From assembly GCA_035325905.1 (NCBI GenBank), contig DAOKYY010000024.1, positions 1 through 45,082 of the forward strand: DNA of 45,082 bases, in the 5' to 3' direction. The translations under genes were made by a program, and so were the position numbers. The notes below the pieces were generated by a model. That model did not search any database, was not told the DNA's origin, and worked only from the letters and a program-made list of their open reading frames with translations. The stretch comes from DYGX01 sp035325905 (GTDB lineage Bacteria > Chloroflexota > Anaerolineae > Aggregatilineales > Aggregatilineaceae). The first letter of the stretch is position 1. The number at the start of each line of letters is the position of its first letter. Shown piece by piece: positions 8,313 through 16,853 of this stretch.

Positions 8313-10220
8313 TTAGTGTGGAACGATCCGCATCGTAAAGCGCGTCGCCCCGTCCGGCAACGCGACCGCCAGCCGCCACAGGGTCCCGTCAATCGCGTTG
8401 GCGCGGCAGTCTTCTTCCAGCGACTCGACCGCGAACGCCGCGCCCGCCGGCTCGACGATCTCCAGGTCGAGCGCGGCCTGCTCGCCAGAGATACGCGCGC
8501 ACGGGCCATCGACCTCGACCTGGGACCAGGTCGCGAACGCTTCCTCAACCGGCAGCGGCTCGCCCGCGAAGGCGAATTCGTCGCTGAGCGTGACCTCGCC
8601 GGTCTGCGTGTCCAATTCCAACGTCCGTCGCGCGCCAACCAGATCGGGCAGATCGTAGGCCGCGTGGAACTCGACCACGGCGGCTTTCGTCGCGCCGCGC
8701 TCGCTCACCTCGACGATCGTGCCGTGAAATTGACCGCGCCCGCCGAACTCCGGCCCCGGCGCTTGCAGCCGCCCCGCGATACGCGGCACGCTGTGGCTGT
8801 AGGAATTGTTGAAGACGTTATCGTAGCGCGCCTGGCGGAAATAGTCTTTGCTGTAGTAGCCGCGCCCAGCGTCGGGCAGCAAGCTCTCGCCGCCGACGTT
8901 GACGATAAACGTCGCCACATCGGTGTGGCTGTGGTGGCCGTCGTTGTGCCCGGCCTTCGTGACCAGGATCACCGGCTGGCCCTGCGCGGTCTGCCCGACC
9001 AGCTTGACGACGCCCGTTTCCGGCAGGATGAAATCGCCCAGTTCCAGCGGCGGGACCGGCTGCGTGCAGTCCCACCAGGCGGCGGTACGCAGGATGATCG
9101 GCAGCTTCGAGTAGAAGTTGAAGCCGAATCGCTTGGCGAAGTCCGGGTTGATATACGCCCCGCCTTCTGAGGTGGCCGTCCCGCCGCCAAGCGGCGCCAG
9201 CAGCGACCGGAGCGACTCGACGCCGGTGCGCTCGGCCAGCCGTGTGACCACGCCCGCCGAGAGCGTCTGCGTCTCGGTCGAGTCGCCAAAGTTGATAAAG
9301 CGGTCCGGCGCGGCGAGCGCCATGCCGGGCGGATACGCGGCGATGTCGCGCAGGCGCGGCTGCGCCAGCAGGTCCAGCGCGCCGCCGGTGATCTCGCGCA
9401 GCAGCTCCGCCACGGTGATGAAGTACATCAGCCCGTAGTTCCAGTAGCCAACGCCCTCAATCGAGCCGCCGTCGGCCTCGAAGCCGGTCGCCAGATACGC
9501 CTCGAAGCCTTCGAGCGCCAGCGCCAGCGCCTCGGCCAGCGTCTCAAGGTCGTGCTCCAGCCGCAGAAACGCCAGCGCGATCGCGCCGTTGCAGACGCCG
9601 TTCCAGTTCAGCGGCCCCTTGAACCACCAGTGATCGCGCGCATACGCCAGATATGGGCGGAAGATGTGACGCTCGACTTCCTGCCGGATACGCTGGCGGA
9701 CTTCCGGCGCCAGCCGGTCCCCGACGAGATAGACGGTCTCGGCCAGCGCCGCGCCCGTCTCGGCGGCGAACAGGTCGATCGAGTCCGGCGCGCGCGTCAG
9801 CATAGTGTGCGCGCCAAGCGGCGCCGTGCGGACAGTTGGCGGCTCAAGCTCCCAGAACGCCGGACCCTGCTCCTCGTGCGCGGGCAGCACCCACGACGTT
9901 TCCTCGCAGATGCTCCACGCCAGGTCGTGCACCGCGTCGCGCGCGGACTCGTCGCCCGCCAGCAGTTCCAGCACGGCGCGCGTCAGCCGGGCGCGCTTCA
10001 GAAAGTACGGGTTTTCATAGGGTCCGCGCGTGCCTTCGTGCTCGAAGGTGCGATACAACGTGTACGTCAGCGCCGGGATCGCGCCGCGATCCTCGATCTC
10101 CTGCCGGATTGCGTCCAGCAGGTGCGGCGTGGTCGGCGACTGGCGAATCTGCGCGCGCAGATCGCTGGCCGGGGCGGGCGCCGCCAGCCAGCGCTTGAGG
10201 TCTACTTTGGTCGGAACCAT
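8313..10220 (-). CDS. Heparinase II/III family protein, probable uronide lyase
   Basis: A 635-residue protein with the heparinase II/III layout: an N-terminal alpha/alpha toroid (about residues 20-390) and a C-terminal beta-sandwich (about 400-630). Likely active-site groups include Asn205/Asn207 (LNWNGVCNGA), Tyr259 (EGVGYWNYG) and the His-rich segment HNDGHHSHTDVATF (425-436), followed by GGESLLPDAGRGYYSKDYF. No signal peptide is seen, so it should act in the cytoplasm on imported oligosaccharides. Position between the transporter ATPase (6 bp) and ogl suggests an exo-acting oligo-uronide lyase in pectin use. Characterised relatives act on alginate, heparin or heparosan, so the substrate is inferred from context only. 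Confidence 0.8.
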   Translation of the reverse strand: MVPTKVDLKRWLAAPAPASDLRAQIRQSPTTPHLLDAIRQEIEDRGAIPALTYTLYRTFEHEGTRGPYENPYFLKRARLTRAVLELLAGDESARDAVHDLAWSICEETSWVLPAHEEQGPAFWELEPPTVRTAPLGAHTMLTRAPDSIDLFAAETGAALAETVYLVGDRLAPEVRQRIRQEVERHIFRPYLAYARDHWWFKGPLNWNGVCNGAIALAFLRLEHDLETLAEALALALEGFEAYLATGFEADGGSIEGVGYWNYGLMYFITVAELLREITGGALDLLAQPRLRDIAAYPPGMALAAPDRFINFGDSTETQTLSAGVVTRLAERTGVESLRSLLAPLGGGTATSEGGAYINPDFAKRFGFNFYSKLPIILRTAAWWDCTQPVPPLELGDFILPETGVVKLVGQTAQGQPVILVTKAGHNDGHHSHTDVATFIVNVGGESLLPDAGRGYYSKDYFRQARYDNVFNNSYSHSVPRIAGRLQAPGPEFGGRGQFHGTIVEVSERGATKAAVVEFHAAYDLPDLVGARRTLELDTQTGEVTLSDEFAFAGEPLPVEEAFATWSQVEVDGPCARISGEQAALDLEIVEPAGAAFAVESLEEDCRANAIDGTLWRLAVALPDGATRFTMRIVPH

Positions 10221-10226
10221 CTCGAT

Positions 10227-11312
10227 TCAACTCACTCCAACGAGCTTCAGCTCTTCCGCGAAATGACAGGCGACGCCATGCCCATCCTCGAACTCGCGCC
10301 AGGGGGGCGCTTGCTGCTGGCAGAGGTCCTGCGCGTAGCGGCAGCGCGGGTGGAAGTGGCAGCCGGACGGCGGGTTGGCGGGGTTGGGAACGTCCCCGGT
10401 CAGGATGATGCGCTCGCGGCTGATATCGGGGTTGGTGGACGGCACGGCGGATAGCAGCGCCTCGGTGTAGGGATGCAGCGGCCGGCTGTAGAGCGTTTTG
10501 GAGCGCGCCAGCTCGACCACCCGGCCCAAATACATCACCGCCACACGGTCGCTGATATGCTGCACGACGGACAAGTCGTGCGCGATGAACAGGTACGCCA
10601 GCCCCAGCTCGCGCTGCAAATCTTGCAGCAGGTTGACGACCTGCGCCTGGACCGACACGTCCAGCGCGGACACCGGCTCGTCGCAGACGATCAGCTTGGG
10701 GCGCAGCGCCAGGGCGCGCGCGATCCCGATCCGCTGGCGCTGCCCGCCGCTGAAGGCGTTGGGATAGCGGTTCATGTGCTCCGGGCGCAAGCCGACCCGG
10801 CGCAGCAAGTCACCCACCTCGGCCTTCAGCGCGCTGCCGCGCAGCCGCTTATGGATGACCAGCGGCTCGGCGACGATGTCGAGCACGGTCATACGCGGGT
10901 TGAGCGAGGAATACGGGTCCTGAAAGATCATCTGGATCTCGTGGCGGAAGGCGCGCAGCTCGCGCTGGCTGAGGCGCGCAAAATCAATCGCGGCGGCAGG
11001 GGTGTCCCGCTCGCCGGAGTGGTAGAGGATCGTCCCGGCGGTCGGCTCGTAGGCGCGCACGACGCAGCGCCCCAGCGTGGTCTTGCCGCAGCCGCTCTCG
11101 CCGACCAGCCCCAGCGTCTCGCCGCGATAGATCGTGAAGCTGACGCCGTCCACCGCCCGCACGTACCCGACCGTTTGGCGCAGCAGGCCGCGCTTGATCG
11201 GGAAATACATCTTCAGGTCGGTCACGGAGACGAGCGTCGCGCGCGGCGCGTCGTGGGCCGAGGAGGGCGGTGTCGCCGGGGCCGGGGTGGTCGTCTGCGT
11301 CGCAGTGTGCAT
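10227..11312 (-). CDS. Oligopeptide/oligosaccharide ABC transporter ATP-binding protein (OppF/DppF type)
   Basis: A 361-residue ATPase with Walker A GESGCGKT at 71-78, Q-loop FQDPYSSLNP near 130-139, signature SGGQRQ at 188-193, Walker B LIVCDE at 207-212 and H-loop AHDLSVVQH. The C-terminal extension GCHFHPRCRYAQDLC matches the Opp/Dpp ATPase tail, whose Cys residues can bind an Fe-S cluster in some members. I start at ATG 11312, 19 bp after the stop of the paired ATPase; the longer frame is Arg/Ser-rich read-through of that gene. It energises import by the two permeases upstream, most likely of oligogalacturonides. Confidence 0.93.
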   Translation of the reverse strand: MHTATQTTTPAPATPPSSAHDAPRATLVSVTDLKMYFPIKRGLLRQTVGYVRAVDGVSFTIYRGETLGLVGESGCGKTTLGRCVVRAYEPTAGTILYHSGERDTPAAAIDFARLSQRELRAFRHEIQMIFQDPYSSLNPRMTVLDIVAEPLVIHKRLRGSALKAEVGDLLRRVGLRPEHMNRYPNAFSGGQRQRIGIARALALRPKLIVCDEPVSALDVSVQAQVVNLLQDLQRELGLAYLFIAHDLSVVQHISDRVAVMYLGRVVELARSKTLYSRPLHPYTEALLSAVPSTNPDISRERIILTGDVPNPANPPSGCHFHPRCRYAQDLCQQQAPPWREFEDGHGVACHFAEELKLVGVS

Positions 11313-11331
11313 CAGGATCCGTCCTCGTCGA

Positions 11332-12339
11332 TCAGCTCTGGTAGAGCGTGCAGCGCGCCCAATGGCCCGGCTCGACCTCGACCAGCGGGACGCCGGCCGG
11401 GTCGGCGCAGGCCGCCGGCTTGTCTTTGACCGGGCAGCGCGGGTGAAACGCGCAGCCAACCGGGATATTGAACGGGTCCGGGATCATGCCCGGAATCGGG
11501 TGCAGGCGCGTCTTCTGCTGGTCGCCCATCGCCGGGACAGACTGCATCAGGCCGACGGTGTAGGGGTGGGCGGGCCGCTTGAACAGCGTCTTGCGCTCGG
11601 CAATCTCGACAATCTTGCCCAGATACATGACCGCAACGCGGTCCGCCATCTCGTTGATGATGCCGAGATTGTGCGTGATCATCAGGATCGCCGAGTCGAA
11701 CTCGCGCTGGAGCTTGCGCATCAGGTCGAGAATCTGCGCCTGGATCGTCACGTCGAGCGCGGTCGTCGGCTCGTCCGCGACCAGCACCTGCGGATTGCAC
11801 GAGAGCGCCATCGCGATCATCGCCCGCTGGCGCATCCCGCCCGAATACTGGTGCGGGTACGAGCGCATGAACTCGCGCGCGTTGCCAATCCGCACGGCGG
11901 TCAGCACCTCGGCGGCGCGCTCCTCGGCGCGCGCCCGGCTCGCGCCCTGGTGCAGCATGATCGCTTCGACGATCTGGTCGCCGATGGTATGCATCGGCGA
12001 GAGCGAGGTCATCGGCTCCTGGAAGATCATCGCGATCTCGTTACCGCGAATATCGCGGATCAGGTTTCCTTCCGGGTCAACGCGCGCCAGGTCGTGCTCG
12101 GAGCCGTCGCGCCGCCGGAACCAGATCTCGCCCGCCGCGATCTTCGCCACCCGCCGGGGCAGCAGCCGCATGATGCTGTGCGCCGTGACGCTTTTGCCGC
12201 AGCCGCTCTCGCCGACCAGCCCCAGCGTCTCGCCGTTGCGCACGTCCAACGTGACGCCGTCCACGCCGCGCACTACCCCGTCAAGCGTCCGAAACTGCAC
12301 CTGAAGGTCTTTGACTTCGAGCACGTTCTCCGGCTGCAT
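11332..12339 (-). CDS. Oligopeptide/oligosaccharide ABC transporter ATP-binding protein (OppD/DppD type)
   Basis: A 335-residue ATPase. Walker A GESGCGKS is at 43-50, Q-loop FQEPMTSLSP near 106-115, signature SGGMRQR at 166-172, Walker B VLVADE at 185-190 and H-loop THNLGI. The C-terminal Cys-containing tail (GCAFHPRCPVKDKPAAC) is typical of OppD/DppD. The start is ATG 12339 with GAGGG just upstream, 8 bp after the DppC-type permease stop. An apparent 496-residue frame extends upstream, but the extra 161 residues are an out-of-frame shadow of the permease. It forms a heterodimer with the next ATPase. Confidence 0.93.
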   Translation of the reverse strand: MQPENVLEVKDLQVQFRTLDGVVRGVDGVTLDVRNGETLGLVGESGCGKSVTAHSIMRLLPRRVAKIAAGEIWFRRRDGSEHDLARVDPEGNLIRDIRGNEIAMIFQEPMTSLSPMHTIGDQIVEAIMLHQGASRARAEERAAEVLTAVRIGNAREFMRSYPHQYSGGMRQRAMIAMALSCNPQVLVADEPTTALDVTIQAQILDLMRKLQREFDSAILMITHNLGIINEMADRVAVMYLGKIVEIAERKTLFKRPAHPYTVGLMQSVPAMGDQQKTRLHPIPGMIPDPFNIPVGCAFHPRCPVKDKPAACADPAGVPLVEVEPGHWARCTLYQS

Positions 12340-12347
12340 GGCGCCCT

Positions 12348-13574
12348 CTAGATCGTGAACGGGTCGGCGGCGTCGCGCAGGCCGTCGCCGAGAAAGCTGA
12401 ACGCCAGGATGACGATGACCATCACGATCGCCGGGATGAAGACCCAGGGGTAGAGCGCCAGCGATTGCAGATTCTGCGACTCCTGAAGCAGCACGCCCCA
12501 ACTGGTGATCGGCGGGCGCAGGCCCAGCCCCAGGAAGCTCAGCGAGGTCTCGGCGATGATCATGGCGGGCAGCGAGAGGGTCGCGACGACGATAATCTGC
12601 CCCAGCGTCGCCGGGAACAAGTGCTTGAAAATGATCCGCGCGTCGCTCGCCCCGGCCAGCCGCGCCGCCATCACGTAGTCGCTCTGCCGCAGCGCCAGCA
12701 CCTGCCCGCGCAACTGGCGCGCCAGCCAGGTCCAGCCGATCAGCGACAGGATCAGCGTCACGGCGAAATAGGTCTTGGTCTGCGACCACCCGGCCGGGAC
12801 CGCCGCCGAGAGCGCCATCCACAGCGGGATCGAGGGGAAGGCGCGCACGACCTCGATCGACCGCTGGATCACCTCGTCGATCAGCCCGCCGTAGAAACCG
12901 GACGCGATGCCCAGCACCGTGCCGAAGACCAGGCTCAGCACCACGCCGAACAGCCCGACAAACAGCGAGATCTGGCTGCCGAGCACGATGCGCGAGAACA
13001 TATCGCGCCCCTGCCGGTCGGTGCCGAGGAGGCTCACCAGCCCGCCGCCTTCGGCCTGAAACAGGTGAAGGTCGGACTTGAACAGGCCGAAAACATCGTA
13101 CTGGTTGCCGCGCGCGAAGAACTCCAGATAGACCTTCTCATCGGTCGTGACGTGCACTTTTTCCAGCGTGCGCGGGTCGCGCCCGGACTCGACCTTGTAC
13201 ACGAACGGCTTGAGCTTGCCGTCGTCGATGAAGTGCACGCGCTGCGGCGGCAGATACGCCTGCTCCACGAACCGCGTTTCCAGCGCGTAGGGCGCGACAA
13301 AGTCCCCGATAATCGCCACGACGTAAAACAGCAGGACGACCACCCCGCCCACGATCGCCGCCCGATTGCGCCGGAAGCGCCGCCAGATCACCGACCACTG
13401 CGAGGCGGCGAACTTGGCCTCGGCCTCGGTCAGCGCGCCGATCTTGCCGTCCAGCGCCTGAGCCTCCTGCTGCTCGGCGAGGTCATAGTAGAGGCCGCGC
13501 AGGGCTTCGGATTTCTGCGCGACCATGCTCGGCTCTTGATCGGTCGTGGGGGTGTCGCGCGTGGTCTCGATCAT
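12348..13574 (-). CDS. Oligopeptide-type ABC transporter permease (OppC/DppC)
   Basis: A 408-residue inner-membrane permease. The EAA loop that contacts the ATPase is visible as AARLAGASDARIIFKHLFP. The first transmembrane helix (AAIVGGVVVLLFYVVAIIGDF) is followed by a long extracytoplasmic loop of about 100 residues ending at LLGTDRQGRDMFSRI, the OppC landmark. Five further helices follow. The protein is longer than most DppC (about 300) because of a 65-residue cytoplasmic N-terminus and this long loop. Overlap with the upstream permease is ATGA. It forms the channel with the OppB/DppB-type partner. Confidence 0.93.
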   Translation of the reverse strand: MIETTRDTPTTDQEPSMVAQKSEALRGLYYDLAEQQEAQALDGKIGALTEAEAKFAASQWSVIWRRFRRNRAAIVGGVVVLLFYVVAIIGDFVAPYALETRFVEQAYLPPQRVHFIDDGKLKPFVYKVESGRDPRTLEKVHVTTDEKVYLEFFARGNQYDVFGLFKSDLHLFQAEGGGLVSLLGTDRQGRDMFSRIVLGSQISLFVGLFGVVLSLVFGTVLGIASGFYGGLIDEVIQRSIEVVRAFPSIPLWMALSAAVPAGWSQTKTYFAVTLILSLIGWTWLARQLRGQVLALRQSDYVMAARLAGASDARIIFKHLFPATLGQIIVVATLSLPAMIIAETSLSFLGLGLRPPITSWGVLLQESQNLQSLALYPWVFIPAIVMVIVILAFSFLGDGLRDAADPFTI

Positions 13575-14554
13575 GAATACACGATCCGTGGGTCCAGCCA
13601 GCCGAGTATCAGGTCCGCGATCAGGTTCGCCACCAACAGCATGATCGACATAACCATCAGCAACGTACCGGCCACATACATATCCTGGCTGCGCAGCGCG
13701 CTGAGAAAGGTCGGGCCGGTGGTTGGAATGGACATCACGACGCCGATCAGGATGGAGGACGAGATGATCTTCGGCACTTCCATCGCCATGACGCTGATGA
13801 CCGGGTTGATCGCCGCCCGGACGGCGTAGCGGTTGATAACCGTCCGTTCTTTCAGCCCTTTGGCGCGCGCGGTGGTGATGTACTGCTCGCTCATCGATTC
13901 GAGCATCCCGTTGCGCATGATGCGCATCAATTGCGCGGTGCTCGCCAGCCCCAGGATGATCGCCGGCGGCCAGAGATGCAGGAAGTAGTCCCAGGCTTTA
14001 GCGGCGCTCCACGGCTGGTTGATGAACTGCTTCGACTGGTCGCCCATGATGTCCAGCCCCAGGAGCACGCCGCCGAAGTACAGCCAGATCAGCGCCAGCA
14101 AGAAGCCGGGGATCGACAGCCCCAGGAACGCCAGCGCCGAAAGCAGCGTGTCCCCGATGGAGTATTGGTGCGTGGCGGAGTAGATGCCGATCGGGATCGC
14201 CAGCACGAACATCACCAGCAGCGAGCAGAAGCCAAGCAGCAGCGTATAGCCGATCCGGTCGTCGATCAGGTTCCAGACGGACGTGTTCCACTCGAACGAG
14301 TAGCCGAAGTCGCCCTTTGGGAAGCCAGCCAGCCACTTGCCGTATTGCACCAGCAGCGGCTCGTCCAGGCCGTACTGCTTGCGGAGCAGCGCGGCTTGCT
14401 CGTTGGTCATGCCGCCGCCGCTGGAGCCTTGCACCGCCTGCATCGTGTTGAGAAAGTCGCCCGGCGGAAGCTGGATGATCACGAACGAGATGAACGAGAT
14501 CGCGACCAGCATGGGAACCATCGTCACGATACGGCGCACGATGTAGGTCAGCAT
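13571..14554 (-). CDS. Oligopeptide-type ABC transporter permease (OppB/DppB)
   Basis: A 327-residue permease. The N-terminal helix MLTYIVRRIVTMVPMLVAIS is the OppB/DppB hallmark, followed by the loop containing YGLDEPLLVQYGKWL and GDFGYSF. The EAA motif reads ARAKGLKERTVINRYAVRAAINP. It is the second gene of the operon, separated from the solute-binding protein gene by an 81-bp spacer carrying a strong hairpin, and overlaps the next permease by 4 bp. The substrate is inferred to be pectin-derived oligosaccharide because all downstream enzymes act on uronides. Confidence 0.93.
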   Translation of the reverse strand: MLTYIVRRIVTMVPMLVAISFISFVIIQLPPGDFLNTMQAVQGSSGGGMTNEQAALLRKQYGLDEPLLVQYGKWLAGFPKGDFGYSFEWNTSVWNLIDDRIGYTLLLGFCSLLVMFVLAIPIGIYSATHQYSIGDTLLSALAFLGLSIPGFLLALIWLYFGGVLLGLDIMGDQSKQFINQPWSAAKAWDYFLHLWPPAIILGLASTAQLMRIMRNGMLESMSEQYITTARAKGLKERTVINRYAVRAAINPVISVMAMEVPKIISSSILIGVVMSIPTTGPTFLSALRSQDMYVAGTLLMVMSIMLLVANLIADLILGWLDPRIVYS

Positions 14555-14591
14555 GGGATGGTCTCCGCCCTGTCCCAGCGTTTCCGGCGAA

Positions 14592-14623
14592 GGCCGGGCG
14601 CCGCGAGTGCGCAGCGCCCGGCC
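14592..14623 (-). other. Intercistronic hairpin after the solute-binding-protein gene
   Basis: A perfect 10-bp inverted repeat (GGCCGGGCGC at 14592-14601, GCGCCCGGCC at 14614-14623) with a 12-base loop lies between the binding-protein gene and the first permease gene. No T tract follows, so it probably protects the upstream mRNA 3' end or attenuates downstream expression, as commonly seen after binding-protein genes. A similar hairpin occupies the same position in the second sugar operon (32629-32655). Confidence 0.6.
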
Positions 14624-14635
14624 CGTCGCACAGCG

Positions 14636-16528
14636 TTACTGGCCCGCGTCCGAGAAGTAGTAGTGCGCGGGGTCCTGCGTGCCAGGCGTCATGATGATCC
14701 AGTCGGCGGTGTGTTCTTCGCCGACGTTCATGAAGTTGTTCTTGACGACAACCGGGGTCGGAACCAGGCCGACGGTGCCGATTGCCCACAACTGCTCGGT
14801 CGCCATCTTGACGATCTCTTTGCCGATCTCAAGCTGGCGCGCCGCGTCAGTCGTCGCCTTGAACTCGTCGTAGAGATCCATTGCGGCCTTGATATGCGCG
14901 GGCGGCTCTTCGCCCTGCTCGCCGCCAGACTTGTACCACATGCCGAAGGCCGGACCCATCCACGATCGCTCGTCAAACGGGAACTGGTAGATTGGGTCTA
15001 CCATTGGGACCAGCCCACGGTCGGTCGTCCAGGTGGCGACCATGATCTCGTTGGCGCCCGCGCGGTCCCAGAAGACTTCGCGCGTCTCCTGCGTCAGCTC
15101 GGTTTTCACGCCAATCGCGTTCCACCACTCGGTGATCAGCTCGTAGGAGTCCAGCTCGCCCGCGCCGGTGCCGGAGGTCTCGATCACGATCAGCAGCTCA
15201 GAGCCATCCGGGAAGGTGCGGAAGCCGTCGCTGCCCTTGACCAGCCCGAGGCCATCCAGCAGCGCCTCGGCGGTCGCGGGGTCATATTCCGCGTTGAGCG
15301 ACTCAAGCTCAGGCTGGTAGTACGGCGAAGCGGGAACGACCGTCTCGGTGCGAGGCGTGCCCTGGCCCAGGAACGCGATTTCGTTGACGGCGTTGCGGTC
15401 GATCGCCAGCGAGAGCGCGCGGCGGAAGTCGAAGGTCTGGAACAGCTCGCGGTACTTCGGATCGGGGTAGCTCTGGTTGATAAAGAGCGTCGCGTTGGAG
15501 GCCATCGCCTGCGGCCAGAGCAGCATGTGGTAGCCATTGGCTTCCGCGTTCTGCATGTAGACCGGGTATTCCGCCAGGCTGATCGCGCGCGCCTGCATGT
15601 CCAGCTCGCCCGCGATGCCCATGACGTTCACGCCCGCCACATCCTCGACCAGGTGGAAGTACACATAGTCGATGTACGGAAGCTGGTTGCCCTCGATGTC
15701 CACCGCCCAGTAGTACGGGTTGCGCTCGGCGATCATCAGCGTCGCGCCGGGGTCGTACTGGGTGATTTTCCAGGCCGTCATGACGGGGCGCTCGACGTTG
15801 TAGTCGAACACCTTTTCCTGGAACAGGTCATAGGTCGCGTCGGGATTATAGGCCGGGTGGAACTGCTCCAGATAGTGCCGGGGCGCGTAGAACCCAAACC
15901 GCTCGAAGCCCAGCGGCCATTGGTTGCCGTGGAAGGCCAGCCCGACCGTCTCCGCCAGACCGTTCGGCTCGGAGAACTTGAGCGTCAGCGTGCTGTCGTC
16001 CACCTTGATCAGCTCTTGCAGCGTCTTCCACTCGGTGTGAACCGCGGCGGTGATGTTCGGGTCGTTCTCGATATTTTCCCACCAGAAGGTCACATCGTCG
16101 ACCGTGAACGGCACGCCGTCGGACCATTTCAAGCCCTTGCGGAAGAAGAGCGTCAGCTCGGTGCCATCTTCGTTCCACTCCCAGCGCTCAGCCAGGCCCG
16201 GCTGAACCGGATCGGAGGGGTCACGCGGCCAGCGCAGCACCGGGTCGTACACGATGCGGCCAAAGCAGTGGAAGTCGTTGACGCCGCGCCAGGCCCGGTT
16301 CCAGATGCCACCGTAGACGCCGACGCTGTCGATCGGCTCGACGACGCGCGGGTTCTCAGGCAGGCGCTCTTCGACGGGCGGTAGCTCGCCAGCGGCGACT
16401 TTCTCCGCCAGCATCGGCGCTTCGCCGTATTCGCCGCCCTGGGCGCTGGCGCGCGGCAGGCTGGGCACGACGAAAGCTGCCACTAACAACAGGGTGATGA
16501 CGGAAAGGAGAACACGTTTGCTTGACAT
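14636..16528 (-). CDS. ABC transporter solute-binding protein, family 5 (OppA/DppA type)
   Basis: A 630-residue secreted binding protein and the first gene of the pectin operon. A Sec signal peptide covers residues 1-29 (hydrophobic stretch VLLSVITLLLVAAFVV, cleavage after ASA); there is no lipobox cysteine. The family-5 features are clear: PGLAERWEWNEDGTELTLFFRKGLKWSDG and FDFRRALSLAIDRNAVNE. At about 600 mature residues it is larger than typical peptide-binding OppA, as is common for the oligosaccharide-binding members of this family in Thermotogae and Chloroflexota. I start at ATG 16528 with GGGAG six bases upstream; the longer frame has no signal-peptide logic. Substrate is inferred from the operon. 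Confidence 0.92.
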   Translation of the reverse strand: MSSKRVLLSVITLLLVAAFVVPSLPRASAQGGEYGEAPMLAEKVAAGELPPVEERLPENPRVVEPIDSVGVYGGIWNRAWRGVNDFHCFGRIVYDPVLRWPRDPSDPVQPGLAERWEWNEDGTELTLFFRKGLKWSDGVPFTVDDVTFWWENIENDPNITAAVHTEWKTLQELIKVDDSTLTLKFSEPNGLAETVGLAFHGNQWPLGFERFGFYAPRHYLEQFHPAYNPDATYDLFQEKVFDYNVERPVMTAWKITQYDPGATLMIAERNPYYWAVDIEGNQLPYIDYVYFHLVEDVAGVNVMGIAGELDMQARAISLAEYPVYMQNAEANGYHMLLWPQAMASNATLFINQSYPDPKYRELFQTFDFRRALSLAIDRNAVNEIAFLGQGTPRTETVVPASPYYQPELESLNAEYDPATAEALLDGLGLVKGSDGFRTFPDGSELLIVIETSGTGAGELDSYELITEWWNAIGVKTELTQETREVFWDRAGANEIMVATWTTDRGLVPMVDPIYQFPFDERSWMGPAFGMWYKSGGEQGEEPPAHIKAAMDLYDEFKATTDAARQLEIGKEIVKMATEQLWAIGTVGLVPTPVVVKNNFMNVGEEHTADWIIMTPGTQDPAHYYFSDAGQ

Positions 16529-16700
16529 CTTGTACTCCCAAAATGCATAAGTCTTATCGAAATGGAGGAGCAGTGCGGGTGAGCTGGTCAGGGAGCCTCC
16601 TTTCATAGCGCGCGTGGGGCAGAGGTGGTGCACAGCGTGGGGAGCTGCCCCTCGTCGAACCGCGCACCGTGCGGATGATCGGCTGGCGCGATGGAAACAG

Positions 16701-16728
16701 TTGTCAGCCAGAAGATTCGATCTATAAT
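16701..16728 (+). promoter_or_regulatory. Promoter of the LacI-type regulator
   Basis: TTGTCA at 16701-16706 and a consensus TATAAT at 16723-16728 are separated by 16 bp on the plus strand. The predicted start point falls near 16735, at the edge of the first 17-bp operator, so the regulator should be autoregulated. Confidence 0.65.
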
Positions 16729-16749
16729 GAGCGTGAGAGTTAGCGTTAA
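16721..16749 (-). promoter_or_regulatory. Candidate promoter of the 14-gene pectin operon
   Basis: Reading the minus strand, TTAACG (16744-16749) and TATAGA (16721-16726) are 17 bp apart. The -35 hexamer lies inside the first operator and the -10 overlaps that of the divergent promoter. This would leave a 5' leader of roughly 185 bases before the binding-protein ATG. The hexamers match consensus only moderately, so the position is tentative. Confidence 0.45.
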
Positions 16750-16753
16750 CCCT
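16737..16753. promoter_or_regulatory. LacI-type operator O1
   Basis: The 17-bp sequence GAGTTAGCGTTAACCCT contains the palindromic core GTTA-NCGN-TAAC with a central CG, as is typical of LacI-family operators. It lies at the predicted start of the regulator transcript and covers the candidate -35 of the divergent operon. An identical copy is 51 bp away. Confidence 0.8.
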
Positions 16754-16787
16754 GCCCTCGCAGGTGTAAATACATCCAGCTTTCAAA

Positions 16788-16804
16788 GAGTTAGCGTTAA
16801 CCCT
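16788..16804. promoter_or_regulatory. LacI-type operator O2
   Basis: An exact second copy of the 17-bp operator. The 51-bp centre-to-centre spacing is close to five helical turns, placing both sites on one face of DNA and allowing cooperative binding or a repression loop by the adjacent LacI-family protein. Confidence 0.8.
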
Positions 16805-16853
16805 TTCAAGTCAGTTTACGCCGGTTTTCCGGCGGTGTCAACAAGGCTCCCCT

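Noticed and set aside
11408..12312. CTTTGAC half-sites near 11410 and 12306
   Set aside because: They lie inside ATPase coding sequence without the matching GTCAAA half, so they are not CRP/FNR-type sites.
12340..12822. N-terminal extension of the OppD-type ATPase
   Set aside because: The extra residues are an out-of-frame read of the permease gene; the ATPase domain and a ribosome-binding site begin at 12339.
13931..16384. 817-residue plus-strand open frame
   Set aside because: It runs antisense to the permease and solute-binding-protein genes and has no family features; high GC content leaves few stop codons in this frame.
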